From NCBI GenBank assembly GCA_009885535.1, contig VFKL01000154.1, positions 1-32,010 of the forward strand: DNA of 32,010 nucleotides. The letters are read 5' to 3'. This document shows positions 21,902 through 30,768 of the stretch, one piece after another. The stretch's first letter is position 1. Each line of letters starts with the position of its first letter. Both the position numbers and the translations under genes were made by a program. The notes beneath the pieces were generated by a model, which did not search any database, was not told the DNA's origin, and saw nothing but the letters and a program-made list of their open reading frames with translations. The DNA comes from Chitinophagaceae bacterium. GTDB taxonomy: Bacteria > Bacteroidota > Bacteroidia > Chitinophagales > Chitinophagaceae.

Positions 21902-23920
21902 TTAATCTATTAATACAATTACAGACTTTCGGTACTTCCATCTGTCTGTATCAGAAAGCGTTTTAAATGTTTTGCCAAAATGAATTAAAGAAATGATTTT
22001 CTTATCTATTCCTTTGGCAATCAAATATTTTTTTACCGAAATCGCCCTGGATTTCGACAATTTCAAATTGTGTGATTCGGTTCCTATATCATCGCAAAAT
22101 CCTTCTACCAATAATTTCACCCCAGGTTTTATTTTTTGATTTGAAATAAATTGATCAATGATTAATTTACTCGAATCTGATAACGATGATTTGTTGAATT
22201 CAAAATAAACATTGGTCATCTCTCCTTTTTCAATCATCAACTTATTGGTTAGATGTACAATTGATTTCTTGCTGCTGTCTTTTTGAATTTTATTTATCTC
22301 CTTTAGGTCATTGGGAACCTTATTAGAGGCATCAATTTGTGGTTGACTATTTTTATTATCTGCTATATCTGAATTCTTTTCTTGGACTTTCGAGTTTGCA
22401 ATATTATCAGGCTGAGCAAGCTGAACAACAATAGCAGAATCACGTTTCATTTTTTTTGGTTGGTTGTTATTCGATGCTATTGGATTTTCAGAATTGATGT
22501 TTTTTACGGAATCAAAATCAGATTTATTTTCTTTTTGCATTTGCTTAACCAATAAGGTACTATCTGATTGATTAATATCTAAATCTTTTTTATTGGAAAC
22601 AATTATTTTATCGGGATTGGTATTCTTAATGGAATCAATTACACCTTTACCTGCAATCTGGTTATCAAGCTGATTTGTTTTAGCGAGGTCTGAATTTAAT
22701 GATGTTGCTGAAGAATCAATCAACACATCCTCAGTTTTTATTTCAGGTTTTTGAACAATTTCGTTTTCAACCACAGGATTATTTTTTACAACATTTGCAT
22801 TTTCTGTTTCATGGTTTGTGTACACCAAAACCGTATCATTTTTATACACAAAAATGGTATCGTGTACGTTAACCACTTTAGTAAAATCATTTTCATTTAA
22901 AAATACGCTATCGCCAAAACTAGCAACTGTAGGCAATTCAACTGATTTCTTTTTTTTCTTATCAATATAAATAAATGAAATGCCCATTTGGGTTGGATTA
23001 TCTAGATCTTTTCTAAGTGGCAGTTCGTAACTCAATTGAGTGTTAATGTTTTTAAACAATTGTATACCAAAAATCAATGAAAATGCTTTAACTGAACGAG
23101 AGCGCAATCCTATATTGTACGGTATTTTATTTACGTTTTCATACATAAATCCGTAGGTTACTTCTTTTATACCAATGGAATCTGCCAAAATAATTTCTTG
23201 ATCACTATCAAAAAAATGTCCTTCTTGCCAAGTTAATTGCTCGAATTTCACATGACTATATTTATTTAAAGCATACTTAAATGATAAGTTTGTCGTCAAT
23301 CGTCGCCTTTTTCTTGAAATGTCTTTTTTTTGAGTAAACCACAATAAATTATACATAGAGCCAGTAGCTTCGAAGCAAATCTTATTAATGTTATACGTAT
23401 AACTAAGGCCAATATTAGAGCCCCAATATTGATTCGAATATTTTAAAGAATCTGGTACTCTAGATGTTTTTGTAAATGGGAAAGCCCTAGGGTCTAAGTA
23501 AGCGTTGTATCCTTTTTTATTTTTCATATAAACAGGACTTAAAAAATTAAATACACTTCCTATTCTCAATTGGTGCAAATGATTTTTATCGATAAAAAAC
23601 GATTTTGAAATTCCTAACCCGAAATAATCACCAGAAACCGCAAAATTTTCAGAACCCGTTTTCATATAGTTAAACCCTAATGACAAACGATTATTTTTCG
23701 TTTTAAAATCTGCGCTAAGATTGAACACATTGTTGCTCAATTTATCATCAGTAGCATAATTGTAGTATCCAATAACTCTTGATGAACCATCGAAATTTCC
23801 AATAAGCGAAGGGCTCATCATTAATGGCAACTTCTCATATTGCGTTAACCTTGCATCTTGTGCAAAGAGTTTGCTTACAATAGATAAAGTAATCACCAAA
23901 AATGCGATTGCATTTTTCAT
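21902..23920 (-). CDS. PorP/SprF-family outer membrane protein fused to an OmpA C-terminal peptidoglycan-binding domain
   Basis: Likely start MKNAIAFLVITLSIVSKLFAQ (23920) rather than the track start at 23968, which overlaps the upstream gene. PorP/SprF-like: AQDARLTQYEKLPLMMSPSLIGNFDGSSRVIGYYNYATDDKLSNNVFNLSADFK...LSLGFNYMKTGSENF. OmpA_C: VYFEFNKSSLSDSSKLIIDQF...LLVEGFCDDIGTESHNLKLSKSRAISVKKYLIAKGI. Confidence 0.85.
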   Translation of the reverse strand: MKNAIAFLVITLSIVSKLFAQDARLTQYEKLPLMMSPSLIGNFDGSSRVIGYYNYATDDKLSNNVFNLSADFKTKNNRLSLGFNYMKTGSENFAVSGDYFGLGISKSFFIDKNHLHQLRIGSVFNFLSPVYMKNKKGYNAYLDPRAFPFTKTSRVPDSLKYSNQYWGSNIGLSYTYNINKICFEATGSMYNLLWFTQKKDISRKRRRLTTNLSFKYALNKYSHVKFEQLTWQEGHFFDSDQEIILADSIGIKEVTYGFMYENVNKIPYNIGLRSRSVKAFSLIFGIQLFKNINTQLSYELPLRKDLDNPTQMGISFIYIDKKKKKSVELPTVASFGDSVFLNENDFTKVVNVHDTIFVYKNDTVLVYTNHETENANVVKNNPVVENEIVQKPEIKTEDVLIDSSATSLNSDLAKTNQLDNQIAGKGVIDSIKNTNPDKIIVSNKKDLDINQSDSTLLVKQMQKENKSDFDSVKNINSENPIASNNNQPKKMKRDSAIVVQLAQPDNIANSKVQEKNSDIADNKNSQPQIDASNKVPNDLKEINKIQKDSSKKSIVHLTNKLMIEKGEMTNVYFEFNKSSLSDSSKLIIDQFISNQKIKPGVKLLVEGFCDDIGTESHNLKLSKSRAISVKKYLIAKGIDKKIISLIHFGKTFKTLSDTDRWKYRKSVIVLID

Positions 23921-23948
23921 ATAAAATATTTGTTTGAAAGGATTGGAA

Positions 23949-25292
23949 TTAAAATGCATTCGGGTCACCGAAAGTCATTCGATAAATGGTAAGGAAAAGT
24001 ATTTTAAAATCAAGTAAAAAATTCCAATTTTCGATATACCAAATGTCGTATTTAACGCGATTTTCCATGTCCACCACTTCTTTTGTTTCGCCTCGAAAAC
24101 CATTTACTTGCGCCCAACCGGTAATGCCTGGTTTTATAAAATGACGCACCATAAAATCATCAATTTGTTCGCTGTATGATTCGGTATGCTTAAGCATGTG
24201 AGGCCTTGGACCAATGACAGACATTGATCCTAAAAAAACGTTGACGAATTGAGGCAATTCATCCAAATTCGATCTTCTTAAAAATGCACCTATTTTAGTA
24301 ATTCTTGGATCGTCTTTAGTGGCTTGAATTTCATCGGATTCAGCATTGACTTTCATTGTTCTAAATTTATAACAATAAAATTCTTTGCTGTTTTCTCCGG
24401 AGCGAAGTTGCTTAAAAAAAACAGGTCCTTTTGTAGTTAATTTTATCAACAATGCAATTAATGGAAACAACCAAGAAAAAATAAACAAAATGACAACAGA
24501 TGAAAACACAATGTCAAATATTCGTTTTAATGAACGATTAATTTGTTTTTCTAATGGTTCCTTTCTAAAAGTATATGCAGGTAAATCACCGTATTCAACA
24601 ACAACAAATCTTTTGAAAGACCCTAAAGGAATAAGATTTGGAATAAATCGAATTCTTGTCATTTTTAAATTGCAAATATTAATCACCTTTTTTAAATCAG
24701 CTTGATTAAAACAATTTGAAGTAATAAAAAGCTCATCTAATTTCTTATTGTTTTCAATGAATTCTACAACATCATTTAAATTGCCCAGATGGGATTCTTT
24801 TACATCGGAATTTTTATTGTCATCGAAATATCCTTTTATATTATAGCCAATTGATGGGTCATTTTTAATGACATGATGAAATTGATTAACGTACGAACTC
24901 CATCCACAAAAGGCAATTGTTCTGTAGTTGTATCCACGCTTTCGAAGTTGCTTAATCAGCTTAACAACAAAAATTCGTTGAGGTATGAGCACAAATAAAA
25001 AAATGACATAAAAGAAAAAAAGCTGAAAAATCGTAAGTCCACTAAACTTAAATAGAAATATACAAATCAATACAACATGTAAGATAAATGCATTTAGCAT
25101 TCTGCTCACATAAACCGCCACGGTTTCCATTCTTAATTTTTTTTCGGCATGGAGCCACAATACCACCAATACCCACAAAAGATTAATGACAAATAATTCC
25201 AGTTGAATCAATTTTATAGACAATAGATTTATGCTACCCCACTTTAAAAAAAGTGAAAATAAAAACACTGCATTCAACACTATTAAATCCAA
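23949..25292 (-). CDS. Exopolysaccharide biosynthesis polyprenyl glycosylphosphotransferase (WcaJ/undecaprenyl-phosphate sugar transferase-like)
   Basis: KRIFDIVFSSVVILFIFSWLFPLIALLIKLTTKGPVFFKQLRSGENSKEFYCYKFRTMKV...ITKIGAFLRRSNLDELPQFVNVFLGSMSVIGPRPHML...KPGITGWAQVNGFRGET. Track start is TTG; open frame extends upstream to about 25331. Confidence 0.93.
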   Translation of the reverse strand: MDLIVLNAVFLFSLFLKWGSINLLSIKLIQLELFVINLLWVLVVLWLHAEKKLRMETVAVYVSRMLNAFILHVVLICIFLFKFSGLTIFQLFFFYVIFLFVLIPQRIFVVKLIKQLRKRGYNYRTIAFCGWSSYVNQFHHVIKNDPSIGYNIKGYFDDNKNSDVKESHLGNLNDVVEFIENNKKLDELFITSNCFNQADLKKVINICNLKMTRIRFIPNLIPLGSFKRFVVVEYGDLPAYTFRKEPLEKQINRSLKRIFDIVFSSVVILFIFSWLFPLIALLIKLTTKGPVFFKQLRSGENSKEFYCYKFRTMKVNAESDEIQATKDDPRITKIGAFLRRSNLDELPQFVNVFLGSMSVIGPRPHMLKHTESYSEQIDDFMVRHFIKPGITGWAQVNGFRGETKEVVDMENRVKYDIWYIENWNFLLDFKILFLTIYRMTFGDPNAF

Positions 25293-25422
25293 TGCCAGTT
25301 GAATAAGTCGTATGTATCTGTAAATTTTGATAGAATTTTTTTTTCTAAAAAGAAAATATTATGTGAAGTGAAAAGTCAAAATTTAAAATTCAAAAAAATA
25401 AAATTACTGAATACCTTATTTT

Positions 25423-25752
25423 TTACTTTTTACTTTTTGAATTTGGGCTAGCCAATACTGTAAAAAAAATGAACAAATAAAAAACAAACGCACCCAAAAC
25501 ACTACCAAAAAATCCATAAAAAACATCCATTAAATCTGGGCTGCGATGTACTATAAAAAACTGTCCTATTTCTGCAATGATTACCAAAAAAATGGAAAAC
25601 AAAATATTTTTAAAGAAATGTTTTAATTTTTGAGTAACCGAGTAATTGTTGTTGAAAGATTTAAATTCCAAAATAAATCCGATAAAAATAAACGGCACCG
25701 CTGTTCTGAAATTGTAATATTCATTGCACCAATTGCGAACATATAAAGGCAT
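25423..25752 (-). CDS. VanZ-like small membrane protein
   Basis: EIGQFFIVHRSPDLMDVFYGFFGSVLGAFVFYLFIF resembles the VanZ-like E-GQ...R..D..D...N..G motif; upstream in-frame sequence encodes another TM helix (IKNKSTLYIASLFILAICVFYFSWIPNPGFET), so the true start is probably near 25857. Confidence 0.65.
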   Translation of the reverse strand: MPLYVRNWCNEYYNFRTAVPFIFIGFILEFKSFNNNYSVTQKLKHFFKNILFSIFLVIIAEIGQFFIVHRSPDLMDVFYGFFGSVLGAFVFYLFIFFTVLASPNSKSKK

Positions 25753-26016
25753 ATAAGTTTCCGTTTCAAAACCAGGATTAGGAATCCATGAAAAATAGAA
25801 AACGCATATTGCTAAAATAAATAAGGACGCAATATATAATGTAGATTTATTTTTGATGGGTTATCAATGTTTTGTTTTTATCAATGATGCAAAATAACAA
25901 AACAAAAAATGATAATTATTTATTATTCTAAAAATTTATTCTTTTAATAACCTTCAACATGAAATACTTCAAACAGGAAATTCAAACTTTTTCAAATTTG
26001 ACTTTTCACTTTTATC

Positions 26017-26760
26017 TTAATTAATATACTGCCTAATTGCCAATAACTTTTTTTGAAAAACCGATTTGTATGCAGACAGGCCATGACTTTTATAAATCTT
26101 GAAATCTTCTTTAAAAACTTCAATCATTTTTCTACTACTTGTACTCAATCCGCCCATGCGCATTTTCACAATGTATTCGTTTAAATAAATCAATTTAATC
26201 TGATGTTTTAATAAATACCTTAATAAAAGTTCGGTATCAGAAGCGATTTTGTAATCAATATCATAATAACCGAATTTCTTTTTGATGTCGCCCCTAATGT
26301 ATACGGTAGGGTGCAAAGGCAACCAACCTGATTTTATTTTTTTCATACTAAAATCACCACAAATTCTATTGCGTACTAATTTTTCGTGTTCATCATTTGT
26401 TACATAAACTCCGTTTCCGTAAACTCCTTGCGAATGCGGATTATTTTTAAATAAGGAAACAATTTTTTCTACAACATCATTGGTATAATACTCATCATCA
26501 GAATGCATCAAACCAATAATATCACCAGTTGCCAATTTTAATCCCTTGTTGATGGCATCATACATTCCTTTATCAGGTTCAGAAATAAATGTGCTGATTT
26601 TACTGCCATAAGCAGCAATAATTTCTTTTGTTCCGTCCGAAGAGCCTCCATCAATAATGATATATTCGATGTTTGGATAATTCTGCTTCAATACGCTATC
26701 AATTGTTTTTGATATGGTATTTTTTCGATTGTAGCAAACGGTGATGATTGAAACTAGCAT
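26017..26760 (-). CDS. Glycosyltransferase family 2 (WcaE-like)
   Basis: LVSIITVCYNRKNTISKTIDSVLKQNYPNIEYIIIDGGSSDGTKEII...EPDKGMYDAINKGLKLATGDIIGLMHSDDEYY. Confidence 0.93.
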   Translation of the reverse strand: MLVSIITVCYNRKNTISKTIDSVLKQNYPNIEYIIIDGGSSDGTKEIIAAYGSKISTFISEPDKGMYDAINKGLKLATGDIIGLMHSDDEYYTNDVVEKIVSLFKNNPHSQGVYGNGVYVTNDEHEKLVRNRICGDFSMKKIKSGWLPLHPTVYIRGDIKKKFGYYDIDYKIASDTELLLRYLLKHQIKLIYLNEYIVKMRMGGLSTSSRKMIEVFKEDFKIYKSHGLSAYKSVFQKKLLAIRQYIN

Positions 26761-26785
26761 ATAAGATGTTTGTTAGCCCCCTCAG

Positions 26786-26800
26786 TCCCCCGAAGGGGGA
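26786..26800. repeat. Short GC hairpin TCCCCC-GAA-GGGGGA in an AT-rich intergenic region
   Basis: gccccctcagTCCCCCGAAGGGGGAagttgggaat: perfect 6-bp stem, 3-nt loop. Confidence 0.7.
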
Positions 26801-26851
26801 AGTTGGGAATTATTTTAAATTATTGAAATATTTGTACCGGATGAATATTTT

Positions 26852-26932
26852 AAACCTCTTGAACGCATTGAACCTTTTGAACCTTTTGAACATCTCAAAC
26901 CTCATAAACATCAAAAACCTCTCAAACCTTTT
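26852..26932. repeat. 9-bp tandem minisatellite, nine units
   Basis: aaacctctt gaacgcatt gaacctttt gaacctttt gaacatctc aaacctcat aaacatcaa aaacctctc aaacctttt; last units overlap the stop codon of the adjacent CDS. Confidence 0.8.
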
Positions 26933-27761
26933 TTCTCTGCTCAACTATCTTGCAATAAACCTGTGTGAAATATGCCGCTTTAAGAATTGAAAAAGCGAAT
27001 CCTCTTGCGCCATCTCTGAAACCTGCTAATAAAAAGTAACTGCCTAAAAAATACAATGGACCTATAAAAGGTGTAAGCATTAATTTGTATTTAAGCTTTT
27101 GTTTCCAAGTCCAAGTTGCACTTATTGTTTTATCGTTTAACGATTTTAAAATGCGTTGTGCTTCCCAACTGGCGTATTCATTATGTTTGGAGATATAATG
27201 CGAAATACTTCTAAAATCCAAGTGATCAATTTCGCTTTTAATTTTTCCGGTATTTCCAATTAAAATGGGGTGCTCATGAATCTCCATATCAAACTGACTC
27301 CAATTATTTTCATCAATTTTTTCGTATTCCCCTGCCCCTACTTGAAACAAAGCCAACTTTAATAAAGGATAACCACCTTTAAGTTTTTTTCCTAAAAAAT
27401 ATCTGCTGTAGGTAAGCCAATACCCTACTTTGTTTGAACTAATTAAATTCGATCTTACCTCATTTTTAAATGCATCAGTAATGTATTCATCAGCATCTAA
27501 AAACAACACCCATTTTGTTTGAGGTTTGTGGCTTTGTAAAAACCAGTTTCTTTTTTTCGGGAATTGACCGTTCCAATTAAACTGAATGACTTCAATATTA
27601 TTTGCTTTTGCAATTGCCAAAGATTCATCTGTGCTCCCAGAATCTATAATGACAATATGTTTTGCAAAATCTTTCCCAATAGCGTCTATGCATCCCTGTA
27701 ATAATTTTGCTTCATTTTTAATGGGAACAGCAATGGTTAAATCTAAGTTGATATTATTCAT
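26922..27761 (-). CDS. Glycosyltransferase family 2 (waaE/KdtX-like)
   Basis: Likely start MNNINLDLTIAVPIKNEAKLLQGCIDAIGKDFAKHIVIIDSGSTDESLAIAKANNIEVIQFNWNGQFPKKRNWFLQ...WVLFLDADEYI; the 54-aa N-terminal extension in the track overlaps the upstream CDS. TAATG overlap with the preceding stop. Confidence 0.9.
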   Translation of the reverse strand: MNNINLDLTIAVPIKNEAKLLQGCIDAIGKDFAKHIVIIDSGSTDESLAIAKANNIEVIQFNWNGQFPKKRNWFLQSHKPQTKWVLFLDADEYITDAFKNEVRSNLISSNKVGYWLTYSRYFLGKKLKGGYPLLKLALFQVGAGEYEKIDENNWSQFDMEIHEHPILIGNTGKIKSEIDHLDFRSISHYISKHNEYASWEAQRILKSLNDKTISATWTWKQKLKYKLMLTPFIGPLYFLGSYFLLAGFRDGARGFAFSILKAAYFTQVYCKIVEQRKKV

Positions 27762-28318
27762 TAAACAGAAGTGAAATTTTTTCTTTCTTTGATAAATTTT
27801 GCGGGGTTGCCAGCATAAACCGACCATGGTTTTAAATGACATGAAGCTACAGCACCTGCGCCTAAAACTGAGCCTTCCCCACAAATTACATTGGGCAACA
27901 CAATCGACTTTGCACAAATCCAAACGTAAGACTCTATTAAAATTTCTTTTTTTATGTAGGTAAAATTTTCATTGTTGTAATCATGTGTTGCCCCACATAA
28001 AAAAGCATCTTGCGATACGATAGCAAATCGACCAATTTTACAACCAGCTGGATTATACACTTCAACACCAGGACCAATACAACTGCTATAATCCATCTTT
28101 AATAACCAAGGTGCCCATATTTTACAGCTTGAATAAATATGAACTTTTTTGTCAATTTTTCCACCAAATAAAATAACAATAAAACGTCTCCAACTATGAA
28201 GCGGATTGGGTGTCCATTTGCAAAATAGAAACCATACCATTTGCCATAACAATCTTTTTAATTTATTGCTCAATGAAAAAACGGCTATTTCATAATGGTT
28301 AATTTGCGACATGAACAA
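27761..28318 (-). CDS. WcaF-like hexapeptide-repeat acetyltransferase
   Basis: Left-handed beta-helix hexapeptide pattern (CIGPGVEVYNPAGCKIGRFAIVSQDAFLCGATHDY...VWICAKSIVLPNVICGEGSVLGAGAVASCHLKPWSVYAGNPAKFIKERK). Confidence 0.9.
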   Translation of the reverse strand: MFMSQINHYEIAVFSLSNKLKRLLWQMVWFLFCKWTPNPLHSWRRFIVILFGGKIDKKVHIYSSCKIWAPWLLKMDYSSCIGPGVEVYNPAGCKIGRFAIVSQDAFLCGATHDYNNENFTYIKKEILIESYVWICAKSIVLPNVICGEGSVLGAGAVASCHLKPWSVYAGNPAKFIKERKNFTSV

Positions 28319-28325
28319 TACTCAA

Positions 28326-29528
28326 TTATTGGTTTAAAATATCAAACATTTTTTTGGCTGCGTATTCATTTTTGAAATTATTTTCATAAATTTTTTTGGC
28401 ATTTTCTCCCATCAACACTTTACTTTCTGCATCTAATGCAATCCATTGTTTTAGATTATTTATTGTACCCGTCAATGTATCTTCTTCGATGATGCCACCG
28501 CCACCTTTTTCGATTTCTCTGTAGATATTTATTTTGTTTGTAATCAATACAGGTTTTTCGCAAGCCAATGCTTCCGCAACTGCAATTCCAAAATTTTCCT
28601 GATGGCTTGGCAATATAAATGCTTCACAACCATAGATTGCAGCCCATTTCATTTCAGCATTTATCAATCCTGTTAATATTACTTTTTGCTTTAACAATGG
28701 ATAAATTTCTATATACTTCAATAAGCCATTTCCATATTCAGAATCAAATCCAGAACCAGCTATTACTAGATCGGGTATAACATTTGGATTACTAGACTCT
28801 TGTAATATTGTATTGTATGCTTTTAACAACAAATCAACCCCTTTTTTAAAATGAATTCTGCTTAAAAATAAAAAATAAGGATTCGATTTATTGATGTTGA
28901 ATTTATTATAAAATGCTTCTAATTCAATTTCGTTTTTTTTAGGCGGCGCTTGAATTCCATATCCAACATTAATTTCTTGTTTGGGTTTATACCCATAGAA
29001 CGTTTTTTTTGCTAAAAGCATTTCTTCATAACAGGTAAATAAAACAGCATCAACTTGATTCACAACATTTTTTTCAATTAAATGCCAGTAAACCATATTT
29101 CTAATCGCTTTAATTTTTCTGGTTTTTTCTTTTTGAAACCAAGGATCAAGCATGCCATGAGGCATCAAATAAATTTTAGGGATTTTTTGATTTGAATTTT
29201 GTTTTTTAAAGTATCGCATAACTTTCAATGCGGCATAACTATGATAAGTCCACATCCCATTTACGATGATGCAATCATATTCGAGCATATGTTTTTTTAG
29301 CCAAGTCATTAAGACAGGATTTCGTTGCCAATGATTGTTCGCATTGCCCAATCCAATCAACTTTAATGTATTAGAAAAATTCCACGAATTCAAATCTGCT
29401 TGATTTTCAAAACATAGTATCGTTCTTTCAATACCTAGCATATGCGATGCTTCATGATAATTGCGAATGCCTTGTATTGGCCCGCCTGATTCAGGACTTG
29501 CACCTGAAATAATGTGTAATAATTTCAA
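28326..29528 (-). CDS. Glycosyltransferase family 4
   Basis: MKLLHIISGASPESGGPIQGI... and C-terminal PYFLFLSRIHFKKGVDLLLKAY...VIAGSG...GLINAEMKWAAIYGCEAFILPSHQENFGIAVAEALACEKPVLITNK. Confidence 0.92.
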   Translation of the reverse strand: MKLLHIISGASPESGGPIQGIRNYHEASHMLGIERTILCFENQADLNSWNFSNTLKLIGLGNANNHWQRNPVLMTWLKKHMLEYDCIIVNGMWTYHSYAALKVMRYFKKQNSNQKIPKIYLMPHGMLDPWFQKEKTRKIKAIRNMVYWHLIEKNVVNQVDAVLFTCYEEMLLAKKTFYGYKPKQEINVGYGIQAPPKKNEIELEAFYNKFNINKSNPYFLFLSRIHFKKGVDLLLKAYNTILQESSNPNVIPDLVIAGSGFDSEYGNGLLKYIEIYPLLKQKVILTGLINAEMKWAAIYGCEAFILPSHQENFGIAVAEALACEKPVLITNKINIYREIEKGGGGIIEEDTLTGTINNLKQWIALDAESKVLMGENAKKIYENNFKNEYAAKKMFDILNQ

Positions 29529-29575
29529 TTTAATTAATTGGTTTTTCTGATTTGGTAGGATTCATTTCAAAAAAT

Positions 29576-30757
29576 TTACTCAACTGTTTTTTGAGATTTT
29601 GAAAGGATATTTAAGTAAAAGGACTCTATTTTTAACAACGAATTTTCAGCATTAAATAATGATGCTTGCTGAAAACCTTTATTGGTATAATTTATTTTTT
29701 CTGTTTCGGAAAACCGAACAACTGTATCAAGTTGAACAGCTGCTATTTCAGCCCAATTGTTTACCAAATTAGATTTACTGGGTTTTCTTGGAATGAATAT
29801 TCCTGCATCCCCTGCCACTTCAATCATGGGTTGTTTATTGGTTGTTACGACAATACACCCACAAGCCATGGCTTCAATTATTGGCCAACCGAAGCCTTCA
29901 TCAAGCGAGGGGAATATCATACAAATTGCGCCCGAATACGCTTCATTCATTAAATCATCTGAAAAATTTGTTAGAAAATGAATGTCATTTTTAAAGGTAG
30001 TATTCTTTTGAATGGTTAATAAATCATCAGTAGGATTTGCACCAATCAACAACAAAGGAATTTTACGTTTATGGGTTTTTCGCCAAGCTGTATAAATCTC
30101 TATAACCCCTTTTCTGTTTTTATAAAATTGATTGCCACCAACATGCAGAAAATAACCATTGGTTAAATCTTTCTTCACGTATTCACTTAAAATGTTTCTT
30201 GCTTTGTTTGTTTCAATTGGGTTAAACATTCGATTAAACCCATTATAACATACTACACAATTTTCAATTTTTCCCGTATGAAATAATTTTAAATCAGATT
30301 TTGTTTTTTTTGAAATCGCAATAAAATGCTTCCCTGTTGAAAATCCTTTTTGAATATATTTCTGATACAACTTACCGGTAAATCCAATTTTATTTTCTGG
30401 AACTTTCTTTGTTGCAGAACGCAAAGCCATAAAATCATGACAATGCACTACATGTGGTTTATTCTTTACTAAAGGCACCCAAGGGCCAAGCGCTTGATCG
30501 GCAAAAACAAATAAGGTATCAGCAGAACATGCTTTTAATTGTTTGCGCACAACAAGTGGAAAAACAATATACTGATCAATATATCCAAACCATTTTTTAA
30601 CCGCATTATTTTCTGAAAAATTATAAAAAAAAGCTTTTGGTTTCCAAATACTAATTTCATGTCCTCTGTTTTTCAAGCCCTCAAAAAGAAAATTGGCATA
30701 CCTCGGCATGCTTTGCGAGTTAAGAAAATTGGGATGTGTAAAAAGAACGATTTTCAT
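29576..30757 (-). CDS. Glycosyltransferase family 4
   Basis: MKIVLFTHPNFLNSQSMPRYANFLFEGLKNRGHEISIW...HCHDFMALRS...YFLHVGGNQFYKNRKGVIEIY...AYSGAICMIFPSLDEGFGWPIIEAMACGCIVVTTNK. Confidence 0.92.
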   Translation of the reverse strand: MKIVLFTHPNFLNSQSMPRYANFLFEGLKNRGHEISIWKPKAFFYNFSENNAVKKWFGYIDQYIVFPLVVRKQLKACSADTLFVFADQALGPWVPLVKNKPHVVHCHDFMALRSATKKVPENKIGFTGKLYQKYIQKGFSTGKHFIAISKKTKSDLKLFHTGKIENCVVCYNGFNRMFNPIETNKARNILSEYVKKDLTNGYFLHVGGNQFYKNRKGVIEIYTAWRKTHKRKIPLLLIGANPTDDLLTIQKNTTFKNDIHFLTNFSDDLMNEAYSGAICMIFPSLDEGFGWPIIEAMACGCIVVTTNKQPMIEVAGDAGIFIPRKPSKSNLVNNWAEIAAVQLDTVVRFSETEKINYTNKGFQQASLFNAENSLLKIESFYLNILSKSQKTVE

Positions 30758-30768
30758 TATTTAAAAAA

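Noticed and set aside
23921-23968. Extended start of the PorP-OmpA ORF (MTRMHFNSNPFKQIFY)
   Set aside because: Overlaps the upstream glycosylphosphotransferase end; a clear signal peptide begins at MKNAIAFLVITLSIVSKLFAQ.
26748-26990. Plus-strand 80-aa ORF (NLLNALNLLNLLNISNLINIKN)
   Set aside because: Low-complexity translation of the 9-bp minisatellite; overlaps the end of the minus-strand GT2 gene.
27762-27923. N-terminal 54-aa extension of the GT2 ORF at 26922..27923
   Set aside because: Cys/Arg-rich nonsense sequence overlapping the WcaF-like CDS; the GT2 fold starts at MNNINLDLTIAVPIKNE.
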